Assembly (NCBI RefSeq): GCF_000006445.2
Contig: NC_006046.2
Location: forward strand, 1,426,001-1,490,000
Reading direction: 5' to 3'
DNA from: Debaryomyces hansenii CBS767
Lineage: Eukaryota > Ascomycota > Pichiomycetes > Serinales > Debaryomycetaceae
DNA length: 64,000 nt
Below the pieces are notes generated by a model. It was not told the origin of the DNA and made no database searches. It worked only from the letters and a program-made list of their open reading frames with translations. Below are positions 30,303-40,863 of this stretch, one piece after another. Both the position numbers and the translations under genes were made by a program. Position 1 is the stretch's first letter, and each line of letters starts with the position of its first letter.

Positions 30303-31553
30303 ATGTCAGATTCAATTGGTAAGTATATTCTTCTTTCCCCACCACACATAAAATATATTCAAAACATTTAACTAACTATTCTAGATCGTGTCTTTGTTAA
30401 GGCAATTACTACCATTAGAGCATTGTCTTCTAGGTCTAATTATGGGACATTACCTCGTCCTCCGGCAGAGAACAGAATAAAGCTATATGGGTTGTACAAG
30501 CAAGCTACGGAAGGTAATGTAGAGGGGGTGATGCCACGGCCTGTGGGATTCAGTTTGGAAGACGAGGGAGCTAAGAAAAAATGGGATGCTTGGAAACGGG
30601 AAGAAGGATTGTCCAAGACTGAGGCTAAGAGACGGTATATATCTTACCTTATTGACACCATGAAGGTGTATGCCAGTGGTACTTTGGAAGCAAGGGAGTT
30701 GTTGAGTGAATTGGAGTATTTATGGGACCAGATTAAGGATTTACAGTACACACCAGAAGAAGAATATGATCACCCTCAAATACCCTTGCCGTCCCACTCA
30801 CCGCTGTTTTCGCAGGCTCAATCCGATAGATATTCAACAACAACCCCATTACCGTTGCCAAGTAACTATTCTGCGTCAGTTTCCAATCTACAATATAGGA
30901 ATAACCTACAGAAAATATATTCCCACTCGAGGAAAAATACCATGCTCTCGATCAATGACTACGTGCTGCAACAGAGACAACAGCAACAGACACAGCAACA
31001 GACTGGTGGAAACCCGCATAATATTGCTGCCTCTGTGTATTCGCTTCCTGCGACTGAAAATCAGAAAATTGATCCAAAACCTATACATTCCTTACCTGCA
31101 AACAGCCAGTCTGTAAGCTTGGAAGATTTTAAAACGTGGCAAGGAGAGATCAATTTGATCATCAATAAGCTTTCGAGAGAACAGTTTCACAAAAAACCAA
31201 TAGCGTCTCATAGGGGATTGGCTAGGTACCAGGATCATAGCGAATCCGAAAGCGACTTGAGCACTGATGCAAAGACAAGGTTGAAACGCCGGATCGTTCA
31301 AATATTGAAGCTTGTATCTGCAAATGCTTTGAAGTTTGCAAAAAATTTCTCCATTAGCTTATTAGCTTTGATGGTAATTGTGTGGTGCATTAAGAAGAAT
31401 GTTATAGTCAAGCAGACAATCGTCAAACAACCCATAAATAATCTGAAACATCCGAAGAAAGAGTTGGTTATAAATATGATATTAAATACGGATGAGAATA
31501 AATGGTTTATCCGTTTATTGAACATTATAAATAGCTTCGTCGGGTTTGTTTAA
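30303..31553 (+). CDS. ATG37: Acyl-CoA-binding peroxisomal membrane protein, ATG37-like, one intron
   Basis: This spliced gene joins 30303-30318 with 30385-31553 to give 394 aa. Residues about 5-105 form an acyl-CoA-binding domain with the YGLYKQATEGN signature, plus KKKWDAWKREEGLS and a KRRYISYL block. A Gln-rich middle, a predicted helical part and one transmembrane helix (about residues 327-343) follow. ACB domain plus C-terminal anchor is the layout of Pichia Atg37 and human ACBD5, peroxisomal membrane proteins required for pexophagy receptor activity. Plain Acb1 is far shorter (87 aa) and lacks the anchor. A residue tail of about 50 aa follows the helix, so it is not strictly tail-anchored. 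Confidence 0.8.
30319..30384 (+). other. Spliceosomal intron in ATG37-like gene
   Basis: This 66-nt intron has donor GTAAGT at 30319-30324, branch AACTAAC at 30370-30376 and acceptor CTAG ending at 30384. The first exon has only 16 coding nt. Without the intron the ACB domain would lack its first helix. Confidence 0.9.
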
Positions 31554-31752
31554 CCCAATAATAAGTAGTTTGCAATATATGATAAAGCCTTACGTCTTCA
31601 TTTTAGTAGGTGCAGTCATGTGACCAATTTTTTTTAATTTCGGTTGAAAAATTTCGAGATGAGTATAATAGTACGAAGACTGATACTAGTAAGACTATAT
31701 TTGACATATATATTTCCGTATAGAATAGTCAGAACATTGAAGATCGTGAAAT

Positions 31753-34035
31753 ATGGATATTCATCGTTGTCGTTTTGTGGACTATACACCTCACACTATT
31801 ACATCCACAGCGTTTTCACATTCATCCTCATCAACACAATTTGCTTCCAATGATTTACGTTTAGCCATAGGTAGAAGTAACGGAGACATTGAAATATGGA
31901 ACCCTAAGTATAACTGGACACATGAATTAACATTACCAGGATCTCGTGGACGCTCCATTGAAGGGTTATGTTGGTCTACTACTAAGGATGAGCCATCACC
32001 AAGATTATTTTCCATCGGAGGATCTACATACATAACTGAATGGGACTTAACTACAGGAAAGCCGATTATTAACTATGACTGTAATGCAGGAGTTATTTGG
32101 TCTATCGATGTTAATGAAAATGGTGATAAGTTAGCTGTTGGTTGTGATGATGGTTCAGCCGTTATTGTCGATATTTCAGGAGGGCCGGGCTCATTAGAAC
32201 ATGATTTGATTTGCCAGAGACAAGACCTGAGAATTTTGAGCATAAAGTGGTATGGAAATGAAAAATTAGTAAGCGGGTGTGCTGATGCCAGATTGAGATG
32301 CTGGTCTGCAGTTGGTGAGACGAGAGGTAGATTAATGGGTACTATGAGAGTCGATAAGTCCAAAACTGAAAGCACATTAGTATGGTCAGTGATAGTATTA
32401 CCTCAGAAACGTCAAATAGTTAGTGGTGATTCTACTGGCTCAATCAAATTTTGGGATTTGGATAATTTCACGCTCTTGCAAAGTTTTAAAGTTCACGAAG
32501 CAGATGTTTTATGCTTAACGAGCGACTTCACTGAAGAAAAACTCTTCTCTGCGGGGGTTGATCGTAAGATTCACCAATTTGACTTGATTACGAACAAGAA
32601 TAAAACCTCAAAGTGGGTCCATAGTTTTAGTAGATTGTTGCATTCGAATGATGTTAGATCAATGTCTATCTACGAAAGCAAAGGCTGTAATTTCTTAATA
32701 AGTGGTGGTGCTGAAAGATCTGTTGTCATACAATCCGTTCAACAATTCCATGATGGGAAGTACAGGAAGTTAGCAATTAGTCAGCAAAAGCCAAACGTTG
32801 TTATTAACTCTTCTAAAAACTTAATTATAATGTGGCAAGATCAAAATATTAAGATCTGGAAGGTATTCAGCGATGAAGAGTCCAGTAATAAACATAAGTT
32901 GGTGGCCAAATTAACTTTGGCTGATGACGAGAATATAACCAGTGTTAGCATTAATGAAGAGGCTACCTTATTAGCTGTTTCAAGATTGACATCGTTGAAA
33001 GTGTTTGAATTGTCACAACCTAATAATAATAATTATAAGTTAAAGGTTTCTAAAATCAGGGATGAAACTTTTGATTCCTCATTCGGTGGAGCAAAGAAGG
33101 TTGTATTTTACTCAGACAATAAATTATTGGTTTTGACACCAGAAGAAGAGATCCTTAAGTTTATTGTTGATTCTGAAAATCAAACGGTTTCATTCGAAAA
33201 TGAAATTGAAACTGTGAATTCGACAGTTGACAAGAAATCAAAATTAACTTATAATTCAACTATTAAAAATCTAGCAATTTCTAAAGATTCGAAGTACTTA
33301 GCTATTTCAAGATTTAATTGTTCGATAGAAATTTTGGCTTTAGACGAAGATGAGTCCCCATATATTTTAACCAAATTATCCTCATTACCTCACTTAGTAA
33401 GTTTTACCAACAATAATACGTTATTGGTTTTAACTGAAGAAAATAAGCTATACGAATTTTATATTAAAAGTAATACTGATTCTACAGTGGAGACTTTGTT
33501 GACTCCATGGTCCAAGAGAAACTCAGAATTTTTACCAAAACAATTCTTAACTTTAGAAGATAAGCCTCAAGGTTTATTTACCGAGTCATCAAATGATTCT
33601 TGTAAAATATGGATTTATGGGTCAACATGGTTATCATTTTTTGATTTATCTGTTAATATTCCAATTAACAAAACCTATCAAAATACTTCGAATGTCACTA
33701 ATAAGAAAAGAAATAGAGATGGACTTACTATTCAGAATAATAACAATAATAATGACGAAGAAAATGAATTCGATGGTAACCAAGATATAGTTGAAGATAA
33801 CGCGGAAAGATTAGAGCTTTCATTAAAACAAAGTCAAATTAATAGATTAAGACAAAAGATTCAAGATGATGAATCAACTGACGTCAATGACACAGCAAAG
33901 CCATTTTGGTTAACGACTAAATATAGACCTATTATGATGGTTGATGTATTCGGTAATGGTATAGTTGTTATTGAAAGACCATCTTTCTCTATACCTTCTA
34001 CGCCTGCTTTTAACTTACCAAAATTAAAGGTCTAA
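31753..34035 (+). CDS. UTP4: U3 snoRNP t-UTP subunit Utp4
   Basis: This 760-aa WD-repeat protein belongs to the t-UTP (UTP-A) subcomplex of the small-subunit processome, needed for rDNA transcription and early 18S processing. It matches baker's yeast Utp4 (776 aa) closely from the start: HRCRFVDYTP, LRLAIGRSNGDIEIWNP, RSIEGLCW and FSIGGST. Two beta-propellers are expected, with WD-type SGDSTGSIKFWD near residue 225. An Asn-rich linker lies near residue 665. The stop is 75 bp from the convergent GH76 gene. Confidence 0.96.
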   Translation: MDIHRCRFVDYTPHTITSTAFSHSSSSTQFASNDLRLAIGRSNGDIEIWNPKYNWTHELTLPGSRGRSIEGLCWSTTKDEPSPRLFSIGGSTYITEWDLTTGKPIINYDCNAGVIWSIDVNENGDKLAVGCDDGSAVIVDISGGPGSLEHDLICQRQDLRILSIKWYGNEKLVSGCADARLRCWSAVGETRGRLMGTMRVDKSKTESTLVWSVIVLPQKRQIVSGDSTGSIKFWDLDNFTLLQSFKVHEADVLCLTSDFTEEKLFSAGVDRKIHQFDLITNKNKTSKWVHSFSRLLHSNDVRSMSIYESKGCNFLISGGAERSVVIQSVQQFHDGKYRKLAISQQKPNVVINSSKNLIIMWQDQNIKIWKVFSDEESSNKHKLVAKLTLADDENITSVSINEEATLLAVSRLTSLKVFELSQPNNNNYKLKVSKIRDETFDSSFGGAKKVVFYSDNKLLVLTPEEEILKFIVDSENQTVSFENEIETVNSTVDKKSKLTYNSTIKNLAISKDSKYLAISRFNCSIEILALDEDESPYILTKLSSLPHLVSFTNNNTLLVLTEENKLYEFYIKSNTDSTVETLLTPWSKRNSEFLPKQFLTLEDKPQGLFTESSNDSCKIWIYGSTWLSFFDLSVNIPINKTYQNTSNVTNKKRNRDGLTIQNNNNNNDEENEFDGNQDIVEDNAERLELSLKQSQINRLRQKIQDDESTDVNDTAKPFWLTTKYRPIMMVDVFGNGIVVIERPSFSIPSTPAFNLPKLKV

Positions 34036-34110
34036 GGTCTGATTGCATTTATATATTCATCAAGCATATAGTTTATAAAAATATGAAAAGATAGACAACT
34101 ATTGTATAAT

Positions 34111-35313
34111 TCAGTCGATTTTTGGGACGACTCTTGCTCCTTGAAAGAACACTCTAGCAGCAGAGCCACAACCTATTAAACACTTTTGAGGATTGCCATC
34201 TCCATCTTTATCTTCGTTTTTAAGCGACCAGCCTTTTCTTTCGCCAAATTCCTGCTTGTATTTAGAATCATAAACATCTCTGTAAGTAAGATGTGGTTCG
34301 AAACTTTGAATATATAAGCCATCATTTGGGTCTCTCATATACTTGTAAAACATAACTAAATGTCTCTTAATTTCTTCTTCAATTCTTTGAGGTAACCCCT
34401 CTGGGGCTTCATTACCAATGTATAATAAATAATCAGCCAATCCTTCTATTAACAACTGAACAAAATACGAAGCATCTCTCCAATATCTTTTATCATCACT
34501 GTAGTCGCGATCGTAGAAGAACACATTTCTGTTAATAGCAGCTTTGGCTAAATCATCAGCAATATCTTTCCACTTCGTTTCCTTTGTAATATTATACAAA
34601 AGTGAAGCTGCTGATAACGTGGTTCCTGTATTGTAAGAGTATTTGGTATCGTTCACGTCCGTTGCAGTATCCTGAATACCATCCATTATCAAACCATCAT
34701 CTTCGCTACGCAAGACTTTAATTTGCCAGTCAATGCATTTGGCAGCAAAATCAACATAGATTTTTGCTTCATTAGGAATAAACTTTGAAATTTGCAAACA
34801 AGCCTTAGCTGTTTCTCCTGTAGTGCATGAATTTAAATACGCATTCTTTAAATGCCATTTCATTCCACCTTTTGTCTTTGCATCGGGGTTGGTGTTCCAA
34901 CCACCCATCAAAAACCGAACTAACTCTCTACCCTGATCCAAGTGTTTTTTATTTCCTGTGACCTCATACGCTGTAATCATTGCACTAGCAACTTGTGCAT
35001 CGTCATCATAATAAATGTCTTCATCTGTTCCGGCATTTTCTGCAGCCGAATATCCCTTTAGATGGTTATTTTTATATTTACTAAAAATATGAATTGCTGG
35101 GTCAACTAACGGCACGAATTCCTTATAAATTCTGGCAGCATCAACAATTGCTTGAGAGGCAACTGAAACAGACCAAATAACAAACTTTTTATCGTCGTAA
35201 CAGCCTGAACATTTTTTTGGAGCTATGTAGTTGTTCTCGGATTTATTGTAATACAACATCCACATATTACGAACAACGTGGTATCCTTCTAGGTTGGGGT
35301 TAGTAAGTGACAT
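34111..35313 (-). CDS. Glycoside hydrolase family 76-like protein without signal peptide
   Basis: This 400-aa protein has the GH76 alpha/alpha-barrel pattern: the catalytic Asp pair in YYDDDAQVASAM (about residues 101-112), GGMKWHLKNAYLNSCTTGE downstream, and repeated helical hairpins. GH76 enzymes are endo-alpha-1,6-mannanases. In yeast the family is represented by the GPI-anchored wall proteins Dfg5 and Dcw1. Unlike those, this protein starts MSLTNPNLEGYHV with no signal peptide and ends without a GPI signal, so it is probably cytosolic. It is shorter than Dfg5 (458 aa). Its substrate inside the cell is unknown. It sits between UTP4 and ERG6. Confidence 0.8.
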   Translation of the reverse strand: MSLTNPNLEGYHVVRNMWMLYYNKSENNYIAPKKCSGCYDDKKFVIWSVSVASQAIVDAARIYKEFVPLVDPAIHIFSKYKNNHLKGYSAAENAGTDEDIYYDDDAQVASAMITAYEVTGNKKHLDQGRELVRFLMGGWNTNPDAKTKGGMKWHLKNAYLNSCTTGETAKACLQISKFIPNEAKIYVDFAAKCIDWQIKVLRSEDDGLIMDGIQDTATDVNDTKYSYNTGTTLSAASLLYNITKETKWKDIADDLAKAAINRNVFFYDRDYSDDKRYWRDASYFVQLLIEGLADYLLYIGNEAPEGLPQRIEEEIKRHLVMFYKYMRDPNDGLYIQSFEPHLTYRDVYDSKYKQEFGERKGWSLKNEDKDGDGNPQKCLIGCGSAARVFFQGARVVPKID

Positions 35314-35543
35314 TCTACGTGATGAATATTATATTTTGAATGTAACTTATAGGTGGCTTATCAAAGTTTTCAAGGAAGAGCTTTTTTATAGTAGTTGCTT
35401 CAGAATTTGAAGCAACCTCACGCCGCACATGGGCAATATTTCTAGAACTCTGCACGAATAATTAATAGGAACATTATTTGGAATACATCTAGATATATAA
35501 ATTAAAATAAATTAAGCAAATGATTAATAGAGAACTAAAGTAT

Positions 35544-36677
35544 TTAAATATCTTCGTTTGCTGGTTTTCTACAAACGTATAACATCATTGGTGTGAATAA
35601 TTTTTGACGACCACCTTCGACTAAATTAACAGCGGCGTCTTCTAATGCGTTAGTAACTTGCTTAGAACCCTTTGGAGCTAAACCAAGTTTTTCCATTAAA
35701 CCAACAGCTTCCGTAGTAATAGTTCTACCAACCTTAGAAGTTCTAAAGATAGTGAAATAGTCACTTAAAGTTTGGACATATTTCCATTCACCAGATAAAG
35801 GATAGTACCATGGAATATCATCTTCCTTGTCAGCTAAATCAGCTTCGTATTCGATTTCAAACCCAACCGATTTTAAAGCCTTTTCAGCAACTTCTCTCTT
35901 GTACATCTTTGGAATACCATCACCAACTTCAATACCGTATGCAATTTTACGATGTTCTTCGTTTTCATCGTCGTATTTATCAGTCATGACCCATTCGTAA
36001 ACACCAAAGACACCACCTGGCTTTAATACCTTGTAGATTTCAGAGTAAACACCTTCTAAAACTGGTGCGTGGACAGTGGCTTCAATAGCATACACGGCAT
36101 CGAACGATTCGGCTTCAAAATCCATTTGCATAAAGTCACCTTTAACGAACGATAATTTATCGTCTAACTTATATTTTCTAGCATAGTGGTTGGCTCTTTC
36201 AATCTGGTAGTCATTGTTGTTTAAACCAACAATAGAACAGTCGGTAAATCTACAGATTTCTCTAGCTGGTCCACCGACACCACAACCAACGTCTAAAACC
36301 TTCATATTTTCATTAATTTGCATCTTGTGAGCTAAGAAATGTTCATGTCTAGCAGTAGCTTGACGGAAAGCTTCCCCGGTGTAATAACGGGAAAAGTGGA
36401 AAGATGAACCCCAACCATATTCGTAGAAGTCAGTAACTAAATTGTAGTAATGAGCAGTCAAATTAGAATAATCACTTAATCTCTTATCTTCATCTTCCTT
36501 GGTGACACCACCATCCCAGTGCTTGAAGTAACCATCGTTGGCAACTTCGGAGGCATCTCTAGCTTTAGACATTAAAGCCTTTAAACCGGTCTGTTTGTAA
36601 GATTCACCATGCAAAGCTTTGGCAAATTTAGAATCCTTTTCGTGGTTCTTTTCCGCTAATTGTACTGCAGAAGGCAT
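35544..36677 (-). CDS. ERG6: Sterol 24-C-methyltransferase Erg6
   Basis: This 377-aa enzyme methylates zymosterol at C-24 using S-adenosylmethionine, in lipid droplets and ER, in the late ergosterol pathway. The conserved sterol region [18 protein letters not shown] is at residues 86-103 and the SAM-binding [10 protein letters not shown] at 128-137. Length matches yeast Erg6 (383 aa) and Candida Erg6 (376 aa). Codon bias is strong. Two Upc2-type elements lie about 200 bp upstream (36874-36880 and 36891-36898). Confidence 0.98.
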   Translation of the reverse strand: MPSAVQLAEKNHEKDSKFAKALHGESYKQTGLKALMSKARDASEVANDGYFKHWDGGVTKEDEDKRLSDYSNLTAHYYNLVTDFYEYGWGSSFHFSRYYTGEAFRQATARHEHFLAHKMQINENMKVLDVGCGVGGPAREICRFTDCSIVGLNNNDYQIERANHYARKYKLDDKLSFVKGDFMQMDFEAESFDAVYAIEATVHAPVLEGVYSEIYKVLKPGGVFGVYEWVMTDKYDDENEEHRKIAYGIEVGDGIPKMYKREVAEKALKSVGFEIEYEADLADKEDDIPWYYPLSGEWKYVQTLSDYFTIFRTSKVGRTITTEAVGLMEKLGLAPKGSKQVTNALEDAAVNLVEGGRQKLFTPMMLYVCRKPANEDI

Positions 36678-36873
36678 GTTGGTATTTATTATGTATATTT
36701 AGCGTAAGAAACAAGAGTTGAATCTTATAGGTGTAAATCTAAACAGATATGTTCTTAACTAAAGAGTTGAAATTTTCACTCTGAACACTTTTTCAGTTTT
36801 ATTTATATTTCTTTTCTAACACGCGCTTCTCGTTAAATTTTTTTTTGCGATCGTAAATACTCGGTCGTTCCCG

Positions 36874-36880
36874 TCGTATA
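36874..36880 (+). promoter_or_regulatory. Sterol regulatory element TCGTATA (Upc2 type)
   Basis: An exact 7-bp sterol regulatory element core, recognised by Upc2/Ecm22 in yeasts, lies about 200 bp upstream of ERG6. Confidence 0.65.
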
Positions 36881-36890
36881 CACTTATTCG

Positions 36891-36898
36891 TCGTTTAG
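36891..36898 (+). promoter_or_regulatory. AR1-type element TCGTTTAG
   Basis: This matches the anaerobic-response consensus TCGTTYAG, also bound by Upc2, and lies 10 bp from the sterol regulatory element. Paired sites strengthen the assignment. Confidence 0.6.
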
Positions 36899-36999
36899 GT
36901 ACTTAACTAAGAAATTACTGTTTATACAGTAACATATAGTCGTTTATTTATAGACTTTGTATGCAAAATATGGGGTACGATATGCTCTCAACTCTGCAT

Positions 37000-39900
37000 C
37001 TAATCCGTGTCCATTGGAAGGTGATAATCAATGTTTTCCTCCTCATCAAGCATTCTGTCAATTTCTTGCAAATTCTCTTCAACCTTTTCCGCATCGTTGT
37101 TTGACTCTTCAGCCTGGTTTTCATCTAAGTCCGATTTTTCATGCTTGTCTCCGGCGGATTCATCTAACTCAAGTAATGAATCTTTGTTTAGAACAAGAGA
37201 ATTATTCAGTTGAAAACTCTTTTCCGAGATAAACAGATTTTTTTGTTCATTCTTCGAATTTTCGGCCTCCATCTGTTCAGCCTTGCCAATCAAGTCTTTT
37301 ATCGATTGATGGAATTTATCAAAATTCTTCTCTGTTAACGCATCAAATATGAAATCTGGGTCGTGTTGGTTAGATTCAATCATGGACTTGGTATCTTCAA
37401 TTGCATTTAGTAAACCTTTTAGAATCGTTGAACCAAGTTCTTCGGTGATATAAAGCTTGTTTAAGTTATTTATGATGATCTTCTTAATACTCTTAGGAGT
37501 ATCTTGTTCAACTGCTTGGAGGAATCCCATTGATTGCCAAAAATGTGCCGGTGACTTTTTGATCTCTACTTGCGTCAAATTCACAAGATTGTTTGGATCA
37601 CACCAATGAATCAACTGTTGAATAATGGAAGTAGGCGACGCAATATTTTCGTACTTCGAAAACTCTCCACCATCTCTAAACATTCTAAAGAAACAGTCCC
37701 CGCTAATGCTGGCCACTTTATCCTGGTGAGTAGGATGACTAAACGCATAAACAGGTATGCAGAAGGCTAGAGTTTGCCTTAATGCATGATTATCTATATT
37801 CAACGGATGGAAATACGTCAAAATCAAGGTTTCGAATAATTGCTTCTCTTGGTCTTCTTCTTTTTTCTTTTCTCTGGCTCCTATTTTCCTTGCCTTCCTT
37901 TCATTTTTAGCTTCCAGATCTTCATCATCACCCTCATCATCTTCATCTTCATCTTCATCAACTACCTCTTCGTCGTCATCATTATTAACGTTGAGCTTGC
38001 CTCCCTTACCAAAATCAGTCAATATATCGGCCAAAAATAATTTGCATAGACCTTCCGCAACAACACATTGTAAGTTTGGCATCTCATAAATTCTTAAAAT
38101 TTTATAAAACAATCTTGCTAAAGAAAGAGAATCGACACCTCCTTCAATATCCAAGACTGAAACACCGTAAGTAGATAAAATATCAACAATTATCTTCACA
38201 CAAATTATTCGTAATTCTTCGTCAGCTTTTGTGGCCGCCATACCGAATAAGTATAAGTTCTCAATTGCTAGCTGTTTCTCTAATAATGAAAATAAACCCA
38301 AACATTTTAATCCTAACGATCTTATGACAGGTTGTTCGTTTCTTAATACTGCTGGGCGTACTAAACTTTCAATTAATGATCCCAAAGAATAGTTATTTTC
38401 TAATGACTCTTCAGTGAGTTCTAATAAATGTTGAGTTATCAATAAACATTGGATTATGATATCATCTGGCGCTTGTTTCGGTTGCTTCTTACGCTTTTTG
38501 TGCAGTTGGCTACCATTTCTACCCATATCCTCATTAGCATCTTCACCAATTTCCTCTTGTTTATCATTATCTTCGTCTTCCTCATCTTCACTATCACTAT
38601 TACGAAACCCGGAAATAGCAGAGTGGAATGTATCTTCGTCATTTTCATCCATATAAGAGTCACGAATATCAGTAACAATTTCTGTACACATTGCTAAAAA
38701 GTCTCTCTCATTTATAGATATTTTTCTCAATACCTTTAAAGAACTTTCAATTAATTTATCAGACAATTTATCATTGGCCAACGAGGATCTTATTATTTGT
38801 AACATTTTACGTCTCCCAATTTCATCGCTAAAATCGTATTGCTTGGAGATCAACAATAATTGCTGAATAACAAACTCCAAATCCTTTAATTGTTCGTGAA
38901 ACGATGTGTATTCTTCGTCCATATCTTTATTTCTTTGCATAATTTGTTGCTTTTCATTAGCAATCGTTTGAAATTCCTTCTTGAGCTTTTTCGCTTGTGA
39001 AACCTTCTTCTTTTTATAGTTGGAATCTTCGATACCATCAATATCTTGGAATAATTCATGTTCTTCATATTGAAGCTGTTGTAACTTTGAATCTGTTTCT
39101 TTTAAAGATGATCTGTACGATTCGTAATTTTCAATGAGTTCATTATTTGAGTCTATGATTTGTTTTCTCAAATTGAGGTACTTGTATAGTAAATCAGCCA
39201 ACTCAATAGATTCTGGAAAATTCTTCTCAATTATGTCATATAAATTGTGTTCGTTACAATGTTCATAAAACGTTCGTATTAAAAATGCCTTCTCAGTCGT
39301 CAATTCCTTCCAGGTATTCTCCGTGATTTCAATGCTGGCTAATTTATCTGCTCTTTCCCTATAAAAAGTCATCATCGCAGTATCAGCAATATCGCTATCA
39401 ACAACTTTCAAATTTTCAATCAATTCAATCAAATCATTGTCAACGATATCTAACCAGTTACTACTAAACATTTTTATTGCATTCTTCTGAACACTCTCAT
39501 CTCTGTCATTCAACCCCCATTTTAATAGATTCTCTCTTAAATGAAAATCAATATCTCTGAAATCCCCTAACTCTTTTATGATTCTAGAATAGACTAATCT
39601 TCTATTTATGGAATTTACATCTCTTGCACGTTCCAAAAGAAATGGAATAGTAACCTCATTTTTAGCTAAATTCAACAACGCAGCCCTCCTTACTTCCGCG
39701 CTATCATCATTTTGGATAGCTATCAACAAGCTCTGGGTAGCCTTATTAACTTGATTATCAACTGAATACTCCCCTTCCTCAGGTAAATTAATATATTGGA
39801 AGCTAGATATGGCAACTACTGCTTGAATTCTCACATTCGCTTCCTTGTCAAATAACCTACGATTTAACGACCAATGTAAGGCTTTGAATAGTTCTTCGTC

Positions 39901-40422
39901 AATCTCTCCAATATAATTAACAATATAAGCCAACAACTGAACCACTCTGTAACGTACATTTTTATCTTTAGCCTGAATACCTCTTAATAAATGACGCAAT
40001 AAATAATCAACAAACCTTCCAGCTGATGTCTCCTCCTCCTCTTCTTCATCAGAGTCTGAATTGTCGGATGACATATCCCTGTCGCCTTCTTTATCATTCT
40101 TCTTTTTCTCTTTCAAAGTTTCCTCATCCTTATATAAAGCTGAAACAAATATAGAGCAAAATTTGGCAACTCTATCCGCTACCTGCTCCCCTTTTTTTAA
40201 GGATAATATTTTATTGAGTAGTTTAACAAATTTCAATATAAATCCTTCCTCATACCCCAACATAATTGCTCGTTGTTGTATGTTCTTCAAGACAATTACC
40301 AATTTTCTATGCCCCGATAAACTTAGTTGGGCGTCCTGAAAAACATGAGCCATCGCATTTCTTATACTATCAAGATCATTGATCTTCTTGATCGATGTTA
40401 GAGTAGGCTTCTCTGTAGTCAT
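37000..40422 (-). CDS. YCG1: Condensin HEAT-repeat subunit Ycg1
   Basis: This 1140-aa protein is the CAP-G type regulatory subunit of condensin, which compacts mitotic chromosomes. HEAT repeats begin near residue 20 and include the FVDYLLRHLLRGIQAKDKNV block (about residue 135) and RRAALLNLAKNEVTIPFLLERARD typical of Cnd3. The C-terminal half has the conserved PAVLRNEQPVIRSLGLKCLG and ALRQTLAFCIPVYAFSH blocks. Long Asp/Glu runs occur near residues 125, 620 and 825. Length is close to baker's yeast Ycg1 (1035 aa). Confidence 0.95.
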   Translation of the reverse strand: MTTEKPTLTSIKKINDLDSIRNAMAHVFQDAQLSLSGHRKLVIVLKNIQQRAIMLGYEEGFILKFVKLLNKILSLKKGEQVADRVAKFCSIFVSALYKDEETLKEKKKNDKEGDRDMSSDNSDSDEEEEEETSAGRFVDYLLRHLLRGIQAKDKNVRYRVVQLLAYIVNYIGEIDEELFKALHWSLNRRLFDKEANVRIQAVVAISSFQYINLPEEGEYSVDNQVNKATQSLLIAIQNDDSAEVRRAALLNLAKNEVTIPFLLERARDVNSINRRLVYSRIIKELGDFRDIDFHLRENLLKWGLNDRDESVQKNAIKMFSSNWLDIVDNDLIELIENLKVVDSDIADTAMMTFYRERADKLASIEITENTWKELTTEKAFLIRTFYEHCNEHNLYDIIEKNFPESIELADLLYKYLNLRKQIIDSNNELIENYESYRSSLKETDSKLQQLQYEEHELFQDIDGIEDSNYKKKKVSQAKKLKKEFQTIANEKQQIMQRNKDMDEEYTSFHEQLKDLEFVIQQLLLISKQYDFSDEIGRRKMLQIIRSSLANDKLSDKLIESSLKVLRKISINERDFLAMCTEIVTDIRDSYMDENDEDTFHSAISGFRNSDSEDEEDEDNDKQEEIGEDANEDMGRNGSQLHKKRKKQPKQAPDDIIIQCLLITQHLLELTEESLENNYSLGSLIESLVRPAVLRNEQPVIRSLGLKCLGLFSLLEKQLAIENLYLFGMAATKADEELRIICVKIIVDILSTYGVSVLDIEGGVDSLSLARLFYKILRIYEMPNLQCVVAEGLCKLFLADILTDFGKGGKLNVNNDDDEEVVDEDEDEDDEGDDEDLEAKNERKARKIGAREKKKEEDQEKQLFETLILTYFHPLNIDNHALRQTLAFCIPVYAFSHPTHQDKVASISGDCFFRMFRDGGEFSKYENIASPTSIIQQLIHWCDPNNLVNLTQVEIKKSPAHFWQSMGFLQAVEQDTPKSIKKIIINNLNKLYITEELGSTILKGLLNAIEDTKSMIESNQHDPDFIFDALTEKNFDKFHQSIKDLIGKAEQMEAENSKNEQKNLFISEKSFQLNNSLVLNKDSLLELDESAGDKHEKSDLDENQAEESNNDAEKVEENLQEIDRMLDEEENIDYHLPMDTD

Positions 40423-40532
40423 ATAATATGTTTAGTTTGTATGGGATTAAAAAGAAGTATTATACTAAACCAGTGGATCTGTATATGAATCGTAAACAAA
40501 ACAATAATTATTGAGGATGCGTAAAGCGATTC

Positions 40533-40541
40533 AAAAAAAAA
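40533..40541 (-). terminator. Pol III terminator of tRNA-Gly
   Basis: Nine T on the minus strand immediately after the tRNA 3' end. Confidence 0.8.
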
Positions 40542-40613
40542 TGAGCGATACGGGAATCGAACCCATGTCACCTGCTTGGAAGGCAGATATGTTAACCACT
40601 ACACCAATCGCCC
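40542..40613 (-). tRNA. tRNA-Gly(UCC)
   Basis: This 72-nt tRNA on the minus strand has acceptor GGGCGAT pairing with ATCGCTC (one G-T pair) and discriminator A. The anticodon loop CTTCCAA gives UCC, and the T-loop is GGTTCGATTCC. It has no intron. It lies in the YCG1-MAK10 divergent gap. Confidence 0.96.
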
Positions 40614-40863
40614 TTTATTGAAAAAATATTATTTTTTAAACAAAATATTCTATTTAGTAATAATATACAGGTATTTGGATACACAACTAAAACTTTTCAG
40701 AAAGGTTTACTGAAGGTTATCTAAGATAATTATCTATATACATAGATATCTCTTTAGAATAATATTATAATATGCTGAATTTGCATCATGGTATGTAATT
40801 ATTCGATGATATACTATATACTTTCAAAACTATATCAAACAATTTGCTAACATATTACTAGCA

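Larger units (their letters stand above)
36678..36999. promoter_or_regulatory. ERG6 promoter region
   Basis: This 322-bp gap holds the ERG6 promoter and the 3' end of YCG1. A T-rich tract is at 36838-36846, and a cluster of TCG-containing motifs is at 36851-36898. Confidence 0.7.
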
